DNA of 64,000 nt from Shewanella electrica (GCF_022321485.1 NZ_JAKOGG010000003.1:186001-250000); one strand, 5' to 3'. Shown: positions 25,927 to 36,492, counted from the stretch's first letter. Numbers and translations are program-made. The notes: generated from the letters alone by a model not told the origin.

Positions 25927-26289
25927 TTACAACAGTTCATAGGTGGTCAGATGCCATAGTTTGGGACTTCGCCACGAAATTTCTTGATAGGATTCAATCA
26001 GTAACCCTTTATCTTGCAGATTTGCCATAAACCATGACGGTGAAACAGCAGCCTTAGGATCGTAACTAAACACCACGCCCATAGCGTTAAGGTTCAGCAT
26101 AATGTCGATTAACGCTGGGTTACTATCAAGTGCATTAGTCTCAGGGAATGACAGCTCAGCGGCCAGACCAAGCGGTTGCAGATTGCCCGCCAATAGCACT
26201 TTATCAGCAGCTATAGCGCGAACATATGGCGGTGGAATAGCGCCTTCGGCACCAAACGCTACGGCATACGGTGGTCCTTTTCGGTGCAT
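25927..26289 (-). CDS. Hypothetical protein, 120 residues
   Basis: The frame is open for 120 residues and reads like a real protein: AIAADKVLLAGNLQPLGLAAELSFPE, then NPALIDIMLNLNAMGVVFSYDPKAAVSPSWF, with an aromatic C-terminus. I recognise no family or signal peptide. The start at 26289 lacks a clear ribosome site, so the true start may be internal or the gene may be dying, as the neighbour at 26442-26741 seems to be. It lies 200 bases beyond the marR promoter in the same orientation. Confidence 0.5.
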   Translation of the reverse strand: MHRKGPPYAVAFGAEGAIPPPYVRAIAADKVLLAGNLQPLGLAAELSFPETNALDSNPALIDIMLNLNAMGVVFSYDPKAAVSPSWFMANLQDKGLLIESYQEISWRSPKLWHLTTYELL

Positions 26290-26441
26290 TTTACTTTTAC
26301 CTCAACGACGAAGATTGGCGGTATCACCCATTACTGCTGATCACTCTGGTTACGCTGGTTTAATCCGGTCTTAGAGCTGATGCCAACATGCTTACACAGA
26401 ACGGTTTACATTAAAGAATGCTGTATTGCCCAGCAATCACT

Positions 26442-26741
26442 TCAAGCTTTGCGGCCGTTTTGCTGTAATTCAAAGAAATAGCCACCGCCGGTTTCAAATA
26501 TGCAGCCATCAATGTCTGGCGCAGAGCCATCTTTATACACGCTGAGCTAAAGATGTTTAAGCTCCTGTTGGAAAATTGAAGCCAAAAACTCAACGATCTG
26601 CGACACATACCATGCGTTATCGTTATTGACCTTTAGAGCAGCGATTTGCTTTCTGACAAAACTTGCCCAATAAGCCGCATTATGCTGTGTGGATATAGGC
26701 GCAACGGTAAAGATGCTGCTAGAGCGAATCAGCACAACCAT
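26442..26741 (-). pseudogene. Gene interrupted by an in-frame TAG
   Basis: From ATG 26741 the frame gives 64 residues (ending FQQELKHL), then TAG at 26547-26549. The same frame continues without break for 34 more residues (SVYKDGSAPDIDGCIFETGG and YFFELQQNGRKA) to TGA at 26442. The text after the stop looks as protein-like as that before it, so a single substitution seems to have truncated an approximately 99-residue protein. The family is unknown. A sequencing error or suppression cannot be excluded. Confidence 0.55.
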
Positions 26742-26762
26742 AACCGCAAGCCGTCACATAAC

Positions 26763-26792
26763 AAAAAAGCCACTGCGACCAGTGGCTTTTTT
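26763..26792 (-). terminator. Rho-independent terminator of ssb
   Basis: A 13-base inverted repeat (26763-26775 and 26780-26792) with a CGAC loop, starting in six A and ending in six T, can work in both directions. It follows the ssb stop codon by about 45 bases. Confidence 0.88.
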
Positions 26793-26836
26793 TGTTTTCA
26801 CCCAGTGCAATGAAGCAAGTGCTTCATTGATAACGA

Positions 26837-27529
26837 CTAGAACGGGATATCGTCGTCCCAACCGTCATCCAAATCTGGTGTGTAGTTTTGTTGTGGCTGC
26901 TGTGCCGGTGCTTGTTGCGCTGGCGCAGATTGCTGTGGCTTAGGCGCATAACCGCTGTTTGGTTGTTGCGGTTTTGGTGCATAACCACTGTTCTGCTGTG
27001 GCTGTTGGTAAGCAGGGGCAGATTGCTGCGGCGCATTATATTGTGGCTGCTGTGGTGCGCTGTTGTATTGTGGCGCTGGCGCAGATTGTTGTGGCGCGTT
27101 GTATTGGTTGCCGCCACCTTGTTGTGGTGCACTGTAACCGCCGCCCATGTTGCCGCCTTGTTGACCGCCACCTTGGTTCTGGTTACGACCACCCAGCATC
27201 TGCATGGTGCCGCCTTGATCGACCACAATTTCCGTGGTGTAACGATCTTGACCGCTTTGATCTTTCCACTTACGCGTTTGCAGTTTACCTTCCAGATAAA
27301 CTTGGGAACCCTTACGCAGATACTCGCCTGCAATTTCAGCCAGCTTGCCAAAGAACACCACACGGTGCCATTCGGTACGCTCTTGTTGCTGACCTTGCTG
27401 GTCTTTCCATGTATCACTGGTAGCGACCGTGATATTGGCAACAGCATTGCCGTTTGGCATATAACGGACTTCTGGATCTTGTCCCAGATTACCTACCAGA
27501 ATGACTTTGTTAATACCACGACTGGCCAT
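26837..27529 (-). CDS. ssb: Single-stranded DNA-binding protein
   Basis: The 230-residue protein has the OB-fold domain (1-110: [56 protein letters not shown]). A long low-complexity tail of Gln, Gly, Pro and Ala follows (about 112-215), ending in the acidic tip [10 protein letters not shown], which binds partner repair and replication proteins. The tail is longer than that of E. coli Ssb (178 residues), with near-repeated [10 protein letters not shown] and [10 protein letters not shown] units. It coats single-stranded DNA in replication and repair. It sits 39 bases after yajR in the same direction. The mirrored plus-strand frame of 221 codons over the tail is an artefact. Confidence 0.97.
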   Translation of the reverse strand: MASRGINKVILVGNLGQDPEVRYMPNGNAVANITVATSDTWKDQQGQQQERTEWHRVVFFGKLAEIAGEYLRKGSQVYLEGKLQTRKWKDQSGQDRYTTEIVVDQGGTMQMLGGRNQNQGGGQQGGNMGGGYSAPQQGGGNQYNAPQQSAPAPQYNSAPQQPQYNAPQQSAPAYQQPQQNSGYAPKPQQPNSGYAPKPQQSAPAQQAPAQQPQQNYTPDLDDGWDDDIPF

Positions 27530-27568
27530 TTAACTCTCCTGAATTTTGCTTAGCTGTGCTGAATCGTT

Positions 27569-28936
27569 TTAACTGGCAGAGCCTAACACAGCTCGCGCTT
27601 GTCTTAAATCAAATTCGTCATCAACCTTGAGATAAGCGACCTTCTCTTCCAGCACCACAATGGCCTCTGCCACGCCGTTTAGCTGGGATAATTGTGCCGC
27701 CATGGTTTGCGCTTCATCGCGGCCAGAAACCTTAGCCTGCAGCGTATAACTCTTTAGCAGTTTAGGATTTTTCATACCGAAGGTAAGTGACAGCCAGAGC
27801 AACATCAGTACGATGCCAACGCAAAAAACGCCCTGTGCGCCAACCAACTGATAAGCGCCGCCGCCTAAAACACCACCACAAAACGCCCCTAAAAATTGGC
27901 TGGTCGAGTACACGCCCATGGCCGAGCCTTTGGCGCCAATCGGGCAGAATTTAGAGATCAAACTTGGCAGTGATGCTTCCAGATAGTTGAAGGCGGTGAA
28001 GAACGCCACAATGGCGATGCACAGCGCAATCAGCGACTGGGTAAATAGCGCCATAATGGTCAGCGCCAGCAGCATAATCACCAAGGCGATTTGGAACATC
28101 TGTTTAGTGTTGTTGCGTTTAACGCCGATGATAATCATTGGCACCATCATCAGAAACGACAGCACAAATGCCGGGAAGTACAACATCCAGTGTTGCTCTT
28201 TAGCTAAGCCCGCATCGACCAAATCGAGCGGCAACGCCACAAACACCGCCGTTAGAGTTAAGTGCAGTAAAAAGATGCCCGCATCTAAGCGGAACAACTG
28301 TGGGTCGCGCAGCATTTTCAGCAGTTTGCCAGCGTCAGCCGTAGTATCACCACTCGGTGCCGACGCCACAGGATTGGGCACAAACAGATACATGATCAGC
28401 ATGCCGATCAGCGCCAAACCGGCGGTTAAGCCGAACAGCCCCGACAAGCCCAAATATTGGGTAATTACCGGCCCCGCCAGCAAAGACAACGCAAACGAGC
28501 CGCCAATGCACATGCCGATAATCGCCATCACTTTGGTGCGTTGCTCGTCGCGGGTCAGGTCAGCGGCCAAGGCCAACACCGCGGCGGCGATGGCACCCAT
28601 GCCTTGCAATGCACGGCCAGCTACCACACCGTAAATGGTGTCCGACATACACGCCACCACACTACCAAAGGCAAACAGCAGCAAGCCGCCCAAAATCACC
28701 GGCTTACGGCCGATTTTGTCGGAGAGCATGCCCATCGGAATTTGTAGAATCGCTTGAGTTAGCCCATATGCGCCAATCGCAATACCAACCCAAAATGGAG
28801 TAAAACCCTGCAGGTGCTGACCATAGAGTGCGAACACAGGCATGATCATAAACAGCCCCATCATCCGCAATCCAAACACACTCGCGAGCGAAAACGCGAC
28901 CCGTTTCTCGGTCCCGGAAAGCCCGTTTTTGGCCAT
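27569..28936 (-). CDS. yajR: YajR-like MFS transporter with C-terminal YAM domain
   Basis: The 455-residue protein has 12 hydrophobic segments with the MFS motif A (GMLSDKIGRKPVILGGLLLF) and a motif B-like GRALQGMGAIAAAVLALAAD. The last 60 residues (SYTLQAKVSGRDEAQTMAAQ onward) form a ferredoxin-like alpha/beta domain. This matches the length and layout of E. coli YajR, where the added domain is called YAM. It is a proton-driven exporter of unknown substrate in the inner membrane. It lies just upstream of ssb, a pairing I recall from Shewanella genomes. ATG 28936 was used; the upstream region is AT-rich. Confidence 0.85.
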   Translation of the reverse strand: MAKNGLSGTEKRVAFSLASVFGLRMMGLFMIMPVFALYGQHLQGFTPFWVGIAIGAYGLTQAILQIPMGMLSDKIGRKPVILGGLLLFAFGSVVACMSDTIYGVVAGRALQGMGAIAAAVLALAADLTRDEQRTKVMAIIGMCIGGSFALSLLAGPVITQYLGLSGLFGLTAGLALIGMLIMYLFVPNPVASAPSGDTTADAGKLLKMLRDPQLFRLDAGIFLLHLTLTAVFVALPLDLVDAGLAKEQHWMLYFPAFVLSFLMMVPMIIIGVKRNNTKQMFQIALVIMLLALTIMALFTQSLIALCIAIVAFFTAFNYLEASLPSLISKFCPIGAKGSAMGVYSTSQFLGAFCGGVLGGGAYQLVGAQGVFCVGIVLMLLWLSLTFGMKNPKLLKSYTLQAKVSGRDEAQTMAAQLSQLNGVAEAIVVLEEKVAYLKVDDEFDLRQARAVLGSAS

Positions 28937-29251
28937 TTGCTAATGCCTTTTAATAATTAAAAACTTAATAAAGCAAATGTTAACACGAGGCTAATCTCCG
29001 CCCAAAAGCAAAATCTGTCAGTTGCGAGGTCGCGACAATAAAAATTAATTAAAACTTAATTTATCAGTTAGATAGCTGAATTAAATTCTGTTAATCGAGC
29101 AGGCCAGTGCTCACGTTAAGTGATGATTTATGCGGTACACGCTCACTCACCGGCACAACGTTCACCATTGCATGGTGCTGACGTGTGGCTATTTCCCCAT
29201 TAAAAAAGCACTCTGGCTAGAGTGCTTTTATCAAACGCAATTAGCGGGAAA
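28937..29251. other. Intergenic region between yajR and the old yellow enzyme gene
   Basis: 315 bases hold the yajR promoter (AT-rich, not precisely placed) and the terminator of the oxidoreductase gene at 29202-29229. Nothing else was recognised. Confidence 0.5.
29202..29229 (-). terminator. Rho-independent terminator of the old yellow enzyme gene
   Basis: Eleven-base arms (29204-29214 and 29219-29229) with loop GGCT, ending in a T run on the minus strand, lie about 22 bases beyond the stop codon. Confidence 0.85.
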
Positions 29252-30367
29252 TTACTGCGCCGTAGAGGTTGCGGCGCCGTGATAACGTGCTAACCAGTAC
29301 GCATATTGCTCAGGCAATACCGCGGTGGGTTGCTCTTCACCCAGCGCCTGTGCGATCTGTAACGGATAGTGCGGATTTGCCAAGTGCGCACGGCCAATCA
29401 TCACCAACTCAAGGCTGCCATCGCTAATGGCTTGGTTAGCCAGTTTTGGATCATCAATGCACCAACCGGTGGCCACTGGAATCGCTGCTTGCTGAGCCAC
29501 TTGTGCGGCATACGGCACCAGAAAACCAGCGCCCCATGGCACATCCGCTTTTTGAGTAGAGAAGCCCATGCTCACGTTGAGCATATCCAGCCCGGACGCT
29601 TTAAACTGGCGCACTAACTCAATCGACTCCGCCAGTGTTTGTTCATCGCGGCCATCAAACTCAATCACCCCAAAACGGGCGGTCAGCGGCAGATTTTCTG
29701 GCCAAACTTCACGCACGGCGCGCAGCGTTTCCAGCAAAAAGCGACCACGGCCAGCCGCATCGCCACCATATTCATCAGTACGTTGGTTAGCTTCGCGAGA
29801 GAAAAAGCTCTGCGCCAGATAACCGTGGGCAAAATGCAGTTCGAGCCATTCAAAGCCCGCATCCAGCGCACGTTTAGCGGCGCTAACAAAATCGGCTTTC
29901 ACGCGTTGAATGTCAGCAATGGTCATTGCTTGCGGTACTTTCGGCAAATTGCTACCGAAGGCGATAGCCGATGGCGCAATGGTATCCCAACCGTCTGGCT
30001 GATCTGATGGGATATGATCATCGCCGTCCCATGGACGGTTAGCGCTGGCTTTGCGGCCAGCATGGCCGATTTGGATCCCCGGCACTGCTCCCGCCGCTTT
30101 GATGGCTTGCGCCACCGCCGCCATGCCTTGCACTTGACCATCTTCCCACAGGCCAGTACATCCTGGCGTGATACGACCTTCTGGCGATACGGCGGTAGCC
30201 TCCACAATCACCAATCCCGCCCCACCGCGGGCAATAGAACCATAATGAGTTTGGTGCCAATCCGTGGTGTAACCGTTAATTGCGCTGTACTGGCACATAG
30301 GTGGCACAGCGATACGGTTACGCAAAGTCACGCCTTTGAGCGTGTACGGCTGAAAAATAGCAGACAT
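29252..30367 (-). CDS. Old yellow enzyme, NADPH:flavin oxidoreductase (YqjM/NamA class)
   Basis: The 371-residue protein is an FMN TIM barrel: LKGVTLRNRIAVPPMCQYSA at the start, HAGRKAS (flavin contact), LHFAHGYLAQSFFSREANQRTD with the usual His and Tyr, and ARFGVIEFDGRD later. The Cys in PPMCQYS is the mark of the YqjM-like class. Such enzymes reduce activated C=C bonds of unsaturated aldehydes, ketones and nitro compounds, helping against electrophile stress. ATG 30367 has AGGAAG upstream. A LysR gene diverges 159 bases away and is the likely regulator. True substrates are unknown. Confidence 0.9.
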   Translation of the reverse strand: MSAIFQPYTLKGVTLRNRIAVPPMCQYSAINGYTTDWHQTHYGSIARGGAGLVIVEATAVSPEGRITPGCTGLWEDGQVQGMAAVAQAIKAAGAVPGIQIGHAGRKASANRPWDGDDHIPSDQPDGWDTIAPSAIAFGSNLPKVPQAMTIADIQRVKADFVSAAKRALDAGFEWLELHFAHGYLAQSFFSREANQRTDEYGGDAAGRGRFLLETLRAVREVWPENLPLTARFGVIEFDGRDEQTLAESIELVRQFKASGLDMLNVSMGFSTQKADVPWGAGFLVPYAAQVAQQAAIPVATGWCIDDPKLANQAISDGSLELVMIGRAHLANPHYPLQIAQALGEEQPTAVLPEQYAYWLARYHGAATSTAQ

Positions 30368-30480
30368 AAAGCTTCCTCGTTTTGACAACAGAACAGAGAT
30401 AGCCAGTTCCCCTCGCTGCGCATTGCCCTGCACCACAGCGATAGGAGAAAAGGATTTGCCACAGTGTATGCTGCTGCAAC

Positions 30481-30520
30481 TATAATATGAACTGCCGATA
30501 AATTATTGTTTCGATAAATT
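30481..30520 (+). promoter_or_regulatory. Possible promoter and LysR-type binding repeats between divergent genes
   Basis: TATAAT (30481-30486) and two direct copies of CGATAAATT (30496-30504 and 30512-30520) stand just before the LysR start codon. LysR proteins often bind such spaced AT-rich sites to control both themselves and a divergent target. The -35 is not clear. Confidence 0.35.
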
Positions 30521-30526
30521 CTACTT

Positions 30527-31399
30527 ATGATTAATCCCCAATGGCTGCACACCTTTGCGGTGCTCAGTGAGATGAAAAATTTTACTCGCACCGCCGAGCA
30601 GTTGGGCATTACTCAAGCGGCAGTAAGCCAGCAGATGCGTCAGCTCGAACAGCAGTACGGCCAACTGCTGGTGCGCCGAGGCCGCGAAATGACCATGACA
30701 CCAGCGGGCATGGCGTTGCTGCAATATCAACAGGAGTTACAACATGCCGAAAATCGGTTGCAGATCCGTTTAACCGCCTGCGAGTCCACCCGTGGCGATG
30801 TGGGGTTGGTATCGACCGGCAGTATCGGTTTACGGCTGTACCCGCTATTGCTAGACATGCAGCAACAGCATGCAGGCTTAGTATTACGCCATCGTTTTGC
30901 CCCTGATACCGAAGTGCTCGATGCGGTGCTTAGCAACAAGTTTGAGTTGGGCATCACCAGCGTCAAACCCGACGATTCACGCATCAGCGCCAGCTGCTTT
31001 ACCAAGGAACCGCTCGAGCTAATTGTGCCAGCGGGCAAGAACATCAACAGTTGGCAAGACTTAGTTAATTTAGGCTTTATCGATCATCCCGATGGACGCG
31101 CCATGGCAACACGCCTGCTAAGCCGGGTCTTTCCCGGAAATCCCGGCATCAGCAGCTTGCCGATCAGCGGTTTTAGCAACCAAGTCAGCCTACTGCTGGA
31201 ACCGGTAGCGCGCGGTTTAGGTTTTACCGTGTTGCAACACTTCGCCCGCAGCAGTTTTGCCAAGCAAGAGGCGATTTCTGTGGTTAAAACCGATGTGGCG
31301 GTGGTCGATACCTTATGGCTGATCCATCGCTGTGAATGGCCCCTTTCCAGCCGCGCCGAACGCGTGGTTGCCTATCTGCGTAGCCAGCTTAACTGCTAA
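30527..31399 (+). CDS. LysR-family transcriptional regulator
   Basis: The 290-residue protein has the N-terminal helix-turn-helix typical of LysR ([34 protein letters not shown], residues about 18-52) and a substrate-binding domain with two lobes (about 90-290). Its position, diverging from the old yellow enzyme gene, suggests that it controls that gene in response to the enzyme's substrates. ATG 30527 gives [15 protein letters not shown], a natural start. The inducer is not known. Confidence 0.9.
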   Translation: MINPQWLHTFAVLSEMKNFTRTAEQLGITQAAVSQQMRQLEQQYGQLLVRRGREMTMTPAGMALLQYQQELQHAENRLQIRLTACESTRGDVGLVSTGSIGLRLYPLLLDMQQQHAGLVLRHRFAPDTEVLDAVLSNKFELGITSVKPDDSRISASCFTKEPLELIVPAGKNINSWQDLVNLGFIDHPDGRAMATRLLSRVFPGNPGISSLPISGFSNQVSLLLEPVARGLGFTVLQHFARSSFAKQEAISVVKTDVAVVDTLWLIHRCEWPLSSRAERVVAYLRSQLNC

Positions 31400-31531
31400 A
31401 AAATTGCGCCACGGCACTGCGTTGTTCTGTTACCAGCTTGCCTATTTTCGTTACAGTTGCCGCTATCAGCTGCGCTGAATTTATGCAATACTGCTCGTTT
31501 TCCTCCAGCTAGCAGTAACAGTCTTTTCAAC

Positions 31532-34357
31532 ATGGAAAACATCGAGATCCGCGGTGCCCGCACCCATAATCTAAAAAATATCAATCTGACCATTCCTCGG
31601 GATAAACTGATTGTTATCACGGGGTTATCCGGCTCGGGTAAGTCGTCGTTAGCCTTTGATACACTTTATGCCGAAGGGCAACGTCGCTACGTTGAGTCAC
31701 TGTCAGCCTATGCGCGCCAGTTCCTCAGCATGATGGAAAAGCCTGACGTCGATCATATTGAAGGCCTCAGCCCAGCCATTTCGATCGAGCAGAAATCTAC
31801 CTCGCATAACCCGCGTTCCACCGTAGGCACCATTACCGAAGTGTATGACTACCTGCGCTTGCTATATGCCCGTGTGGGCGAGCCGCGCTGTCCTACTCAC
31901 GGTGAAACCTTAGCGGCGCAAACCGTGAGCCAGATGGTTGACCAAGTGCTGACCCGTCCAGAAGGCGAGCGTTTAATGCTGCTGGCGCCAGTGGTACAAG
32001 CACGTAAAGGTGAACACGTTAAGCTGCTGCAAAGTCTGTCGGCACAGGGTTATATTCGCGCCCGTATCGACGGCGAGGTGTGCGATCTGTCCGATCCACC
32101 GGCGCTGGAGTTACAGATCAAACACACCATTGAGGTGGTGGTTGACCGCTTTAAAGTGCGCGATGACCTGCAACAACGTTTGGCGGAATCGTTTGAAACG
32201 GCACTAGAGCTGTCTGGCGGTATCGCCACCGTAGTGAGCATGGACGACGAAAAGGCGCCTGAGCTGTTGTTCTCGGCTAACTTTGCCTGCTCGCAATGTG
32301 GTTACTCGATGGCCGAGCTGGAACCACGCTTATTCTCCTTTAACAACCCTGCTGGCGCGTGCCCAACCTGTGACGGTTTAGGGGTGCAGCAATTCTTCGA
32401 TCCAGCACGGGTGATTACTAACGATGAGCTGTCACTAGCGGGTGGCGCTATTCGTGGTTGGGATCGGCGTAATTTCTATTATTTCCAGATGTTGAAATCG
32501 CTCGGTGAGCACTTCAAATTCAGCGTGGAAGCGCCCTTTGCTGAGCTGCCAAATAAGATCCAACAAACGGTGCTTTATGGCTCCGGCAGTGAAAACATCG
32601 CCTTTAAATACATCAACGATCGCGGCGATGTAGTGGTGCGTAATCATCCGTTTGAGGGCATCCTCAACAACATGGATCGTCGCTACCGCGAAACCGAATC
32701 CAGCACAGTACGCGATGAGCTAGCCAAATTTATTAGCACTCGCCCATGTGCCAGCTGCGGTGGTTCACGTCTGCGCGAAGAAGCACGTAACGTGTTTATC
32801 GGCAACATCAACTTGCCTACCGTCAGTGATTGGTCAATTGCCGAAGCTTGTGACTATTTCACCACACTGCAATTTGAAGGACAGCGCGCCCAGATTGCCG
32901 AAAAAGTGCTGAAAGAGATCGGCGATCGTTTAGGTTTCTTGGTCAACGTCGGCTTGAACTACCTCAGTTTGTCGCGCTCGGCCGATACCCTGTCCGGCGG
33001 TGAAGCACAGCGTATCCGTCTTGCCAGCCAAATTGGCGCCGGTCTGGTGGGCGTGATGTACGTGCTGGATGAGCCGTCAATCGGTTTGCACCAACGCGAT
33101 AACGAACGCCTGCTGAGCACCCTGACCCACCTGCGCGATCTCGGCAACACCGTGATTGTGGTGGAACACGATGAAGACGCAATTCGCATGGCCGACCATA
33201 TCATCGACATCGGCCCCGGCGCGGGTGTGCACGGTGGTGAAGTATTGTGTGCGGGCGATTTGGCCAAGATTATCGCTTGCGATGATTCGATCACCGGCCA
33301 ATATCTGTCAGGCAAAAAGAAAATTCAGGTCGGCTCGCTGCCAACACCGTGCGATCCCGACAAGATGATCAAACTGTTCGGCGCCACCGGCAATAACCTG
33401 AAAAACGTCGATTTGGAAATTCCTATCGGCCTGCTCACCTGCATTACCGGTGTGTCTGGCTCAGGTAAATCGACACTGATTAACGATACCTTTTTCCGCA
33501 TCGCCCATAAGATGCTTAACGGCGCGACGGTCAACGAACCGGCGCCGTATGAACGCATTGAAGGCATGGAGCAGTGCGACAAAGTAGTCGATATTGACCA
33601 GAGCCCGATTGGCCGAACGCCACGTTCTAATCCAGCCACCTATACCGGCATTTTCACGCCGATCCGTGAGCTGTTCTCCGCCACGCAAGAGTCGCGTACG
33701 CGCGGTTATCAGCCGGGGCGTTTCTCGTTTAACGTTAAAGGCGGCCGCTGCGAAGCGTGTCAGGGCGATGGTTTGATCAAAGTGGAGATGCACTTCCTGC
33801 CGGATGTGTATGTGCCATGTGATGTGTGTAAAGGCAAACGCTATAACCGCGAAACGCTGGAAGTGAAATACAAAGGCAAGAGCATTCACGAAGTGCTGCA
33901 GATGACCGTTGAAGAAGCCCGTGGGTTCTTTGATGCGGTACCGGCCATTGCCCGTAAGCTGCAAACGCTGATGGAAGTGGGCTTGTCTTATATTCAACTC
34001 GGCCAAAGCGCCACAACCCTTTCGGGTGGTGAAGCGCAGCGGGTCAAACTAGCCAAAGAGCTGTCGAAACGCGATACCGGTAAAACGCTGTATATCCTTG
34101 ATGAGCCAACGACCGGTCTGCACTTTGCCGATATTCAATTGCTGCTGGACGTACTGCACCGTCTCAAAGGCCAAGGCAATACCATCGTGGTGATTGAGCA
34201 CAATCTTGACGTCATTAAGACGGCAGATTGGATTGTCGATTTAGGCCCAGAAGGCGGCGCAGGTGGTGGCACCATTTTAACGGCAGGAACGCCGGCTCAA
34301 GTGGCTCAACACCCAACATCGCATACAGCGCGATTTTTGAAGCCAATGCTGGACTGA
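31532..34357 (+). CDS. uvrA: UvrA, excinuclease ABC subunit A
   Basis: The 941-residue protein matches E. coli UvrA (940) from ATG 31532 ([19 protein letters not shown]). It has two ABC ATPase halves: Walker [11 protein letters not shown] and [10 protein letters not shown], with signature [12 protein letters not shown] and [12 protein letters not shown]. It also has two zinc sites (CSQCGYS...CPTC and CEACQGDG...CDVCKGKR). UvrA finds DNA lesions and loads UvrB for nucleotide excision repair. No clear LexA box was seen upstream, unlike E. coli, although a degenerate one could be missed. The 5' extension to 31457 is less likely. A hairpin-forming inverted repeat follows the stop. Confidence 0.98.
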   Translation: MENIEIRGARTHNLKNINLTIPRDKLIVITGLSGSGKSSLAFDTLYAEGQRRYVESLSAYARQFLSMMEKPDVDHIEGLSPAISIEQKSTSHNPRSTVGTITEVYDYLRLLYARVGEPRCPTHGETLAAQTVSQMVDQVLTRPEGERLMLLAPVVQARKGEHVKLLQSLSAQGYIRARIDGEVCDLSDPPALELQIKHTIEVVVDRFKVRDDLQQRLAESFETALELSGGIATVVSMDDEKAPELLFSANFACSQCGYSMAELEPRLFSFNNPAGACPTCDGLGVQQFFDPARVITNDELSLAGGAIRGWDRRNFYYFQMLKSLGEHFKFSVEAPFAELPNKIQQTVLYGSGSENIAFKYINDRGDVVVRNHPFEGILNNMDRRYRETESSTVRDELAKFISTRPCASCGGSRLREEARNVFIGNINLPTVSDWSIAEACDYFTTLQFEGQRAQIAEKVLKEIGDRLGFLVNVGLNYLSLSRSADTLSGGEAQRIRLASQIGAGLVGVMYVLDEPSIGLHQRDNERLLSTLTHLRDLGNTVIVVEHDEDAIRMADHIIDIGPGAGVHGGEVLCAGDLAKIIACDDSITGQYLSGKKKIQVGSLPTPCDPDKMIKLFGATGNNLKNVDLEIPIGLLTCITGVSGSGKSTLINDTFFRIAHKMLNGATVNEPAPYERIEGMEQCDKVVDIDQSPIGRTPRSNPATYTGIFTPIRELFSATQESRTRGYQPGRFSFNVKGGRCEACQGDGLIKVEMHFLPDVYVPCDVCKGKRYNRETLEVKYKGKSIHEVLQMTVEEARGFFDAVPAIARKLQTLMEVGLSYIQLGQSATTLSGGEAQRVKLAKELSKRDTGKTLYILDEPTTGLHFADIQLLLDVLHRLKGQGNTIVVIEHNLDVIKTADWIVDLGPEGGAGGGTILTAGTPAQVAQHPTSHTARFLKPMLD

Positions 34358-34593
34358 TTTTTTACGCTTAAACAATTAGTTAATTGTTTAAGCTAGTACA
34401 GCAAAAATGACAGTTATCTGTAGTGCAAACTGGTAAATTTAACGGTTTGCACTACAATTTTGTGGATATTTGTTGGTCACAGCGCTATAATCCGCCCCCT
34501 TTTAACGGAAAAGTCGGCGCGGGGTCGGATTTTCCGTCTGTGTGAAACCATTCCTGTGTCAATTATGACACATCCACAAGGCTACAAAATTCA
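34358..34593 (+). promoter_or_regulatory. Hairpin-rich leader of deaD with a promoter
   Basis: The uvrA-deaD gap holds four inverted repeats: 13-base arms at 34366-34393 (two-base centre); 11-base arms at 34420-34430 and 34444-34454; ACGGAAAA/TTTTCCGT at about 34505-34512 and 34529-34536; and TGTGTCA/TGACACA at 34555-34572. TATAAT at 34486-34491 followed by a C-rich discriminator looks like a promoter. The first two repeats may terminate uvrA; the last two lie in the deaD leader and may respond to cold. Confidence 0.5.
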
Positions 34594-36468
34594 ATGTCAT
34601 CTGAACTTACTTTCCGTGAACTCGGTTTGTCCGAGGAGCTTTTGGTCGCGCTTAACGAGCTAGGCTACGAGCACCCAACCCCTATCCAAGCAGCGAGTAT
34701 CAAACCGCTGATGGATGGCAAGGATATCCTTGGTCAAGCTCAAACTGGTACCGGTAAAACCGGTGCATTTGCGTTGCCGTTATTGAACGCAATCAAACGT
34801 GACCTCAACGCCCCGCAGATTCTGGTACTGGCACCAACACGCGAACTTGCTGTACAAGTTGCCGAAGCCTTTTCCAGCTATGCAAAATTCATCAAAGGGT
34901 TCCACGTACTGCCTATTTATGGTGGTCAAAGCATGCATCAACAGTTGCAAGCTCTGCGTCGTGGTGCTCAGGTTGTTGTAGGCACCCCAGGCCGCGTGAT
35001 GGACCATATGCGTCGCGGCACTCTTAAACTAGAAAATCTGCAAGCTTTAGTGCTCGACGAAGCCGATGAAATGCTCAAAATGGGCTTCATCGATGACATT
35101 GAATGGATTCTTGAGCACACTCCAGCAACACGCCAACTGGCGCTGTTCTCCGCCACCATGCCTGAGCAGATCAAGCGTGTGGCTAACAAACATTTGAACG
35201 AACCAGTGAACATTAGTATTGCTGCTAGCCACGCTACCGTTGATTCTATCGAACAACGTTTTGTGCAAGTGTCGCAGCACAACAAACTGGAAGCACTGGT
35301 ACGTGTACTGGAAGTGGAAAACACTGAAGGTATCATCATCTTCGTGCGTACTCGTAACTCATGTGTGGAACTGGCTGAGAAGCTGGAAGCCCGTGGTTAT
35401 GCAAGTTCTCCATTGCACGGTGATATGAACCAACAAGCGCGTGAGCGTGCGGTTGAACAACTGAAATCTGGCAAGCTGGATATTCTGATTGCGACTGACG
35501 TTGCCGCCCGTGGTTTGGACGTTGAACGTATCGGCCACGTTATCAACTACGATATTCCATACGATACCGAAGCCTACGTGCACCGTATCGGTCGTACGGG
35601 TCGTGCTGGCCGTAACGGTATGGCGATCCTGTTTGTGACCAACCGCGAAATGCGCATGCTGCGCACCATCGAGCGCGCCACTAACAGCCGTATTTCACCG
35701 ATGAAGATCCCTGGTCCAGAAGTGGTTGCAGAACGTCGTCTGTCACGCTTGGGCGAGCAGATCGGCACTGTGATCAACAATGAACAGTTGGACTTTATGC
35801 AGAGTGCTATCGGTACCCTGAGTTCACAGCTGGAAATTGAAACCGAAACGCTGGCTGCGGCACTGTTGTACTTGGTACAGCAAGAACGTCCACTGCAACC
35901 ACCAGCAATTCAAGAACGCGTACGTGATAGCCGTGATAGCCGTGAAGGCCGTGACAGCAGTCGTCGTGATGATCGCGGTGGCGACCGTAATAGCGATCGC
36001 AAACCACGTCGTCCACGTTCAACGGGTGAGCTGGGTAGCGCTGAACAGCTGAAAGACAATCCAGACATCAAGATGGCCCGCTATGTGATTGAAGTAGGTC
36101 GTGACCACGGTGTGGGTGTAGGTAACATTGTTGGCGCTATCGCTAACGAAGCCGACATCGACAGCCGTTACATCGGTCAGATCCAACTGCTGGATCAAAT
36201 CAGTACTGTTGACCTGCCTACCGGCATGCCAAAAGAAGTATTGAGCCATCTGCGTAACGTGCGCGTGTGTGGTCGTCCAATCAATATCCGTGAAGCGGGT
36301 AGCGAAGTGGAAGCGGCCCAAGCTCGTCGTCCACGCCGTGACGGTGGTGCACCACGTCGTAGCGAAGGTCGCAGTGAAGGCCGTAGCAGCGAAGGTCGTG
36401 ATGGCCAACGCCGTGAACGCCGCAGCGAAGGTGGTGAGCGTAAACCACGTCGTCGCGACAGCAAATAA
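34594..36468 (+). CDS. deaD: DEAD-box RNA helicase DeaD (CsdA)
   Basis: The 624-residue helicase has all core motifs: Q-motif region ELGYEHPTPIQAASI, Walker A AQTGTGKTGAFALPLL, DEAD in VLDEADEMLKMGF, SAT in FSATMPEQIKR, and ARGLDVERIGHVINYD with HRIGRTGRAGRNG. The C-terminal third holds the DbpA-like RNA-binding domain (about 475-560) and an Arg/Gly/Ser-rich tail with repeated RSEGR, close in length to E. coli CsdA (629). It unwinds RNA and helps 50S ribosome assembly and mRNA decay in the cold. It is preceded by a structured leader and followed by a strong terminator. Confidence 0.97.
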   Translation: MSSELTFRELGLSEELLVALNELGYEHPTPIQAASIKPLMDGKDILGQAQTGTGKTGAFALPLLNAIKRDLNAPQILVLAPTRELAVQVAEAFSSYAKFIKGFHVLPIYGGQSMHQQLQALRRGAQVVVGTPGRVMDHMRRGTLKLENLQALVLDEADEMLKMGFIDDIEWILEHTPATRQLALFSATMPEQIKRVANKHLNEPVNISIAASHATVDSIEQRFVQVSQHNKLEALVRVLEVENTEGIIIFVRTRNSCVELAEKLEARGYASSPLHGDMNQQARERAVEQLKSGKLDILIATDVAARGLDVERIGHVINYDIPYDTEAYVHRIGRTGRAGRNGMAILFVTNREMRMLRTIERATNSRISPMKIPGPEVVAERRLSRLGEQIGTVINNEQLDFMQSAIGTLSSQLEIETETLAAALLYLVQQERPLQPPAIQERVRDSRDSREGRDSSRRDDRGGDRNSDRKPRRPRSTGELGSAEQLKDNPDIKMARYVIEVGRDHGVGVGNIVGAIANEADIDSRYIGQIQLLDQISTVDLPTGMPKEVLSHLRNVRVCGRPINIREAGSEVEAAQARRPRRDGGAPRRSEGRSEGRSSEGRDGQRRERRSEGGERKPRRRDSK

Positions 36469-36492
36469 GCCCGTCTCCGACATCGGTTGACC

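Noticed and set aside
26411-26608. 65-codon minus-strand frame in the region of the TAG-split gene
   Set aside because: It reads a different frame; the frame with the TAG gives better protein text on both sides of the stop.
26888-27553. Plus-strand frame of 221 codons over ssb
   Set aside because: It mirrors the low-complexity Gln/Gly/Pro tail of Ssb, giving a Leu/Trp/Arg-rich text; ssb on the minus strand is certain.
31400-31531. LexA (SOS) box before uvrA
   Set aside because: CTGT and ACAG half-sites occur but not with the needed N8 spacing and inner AT pattern; nothing convincing.
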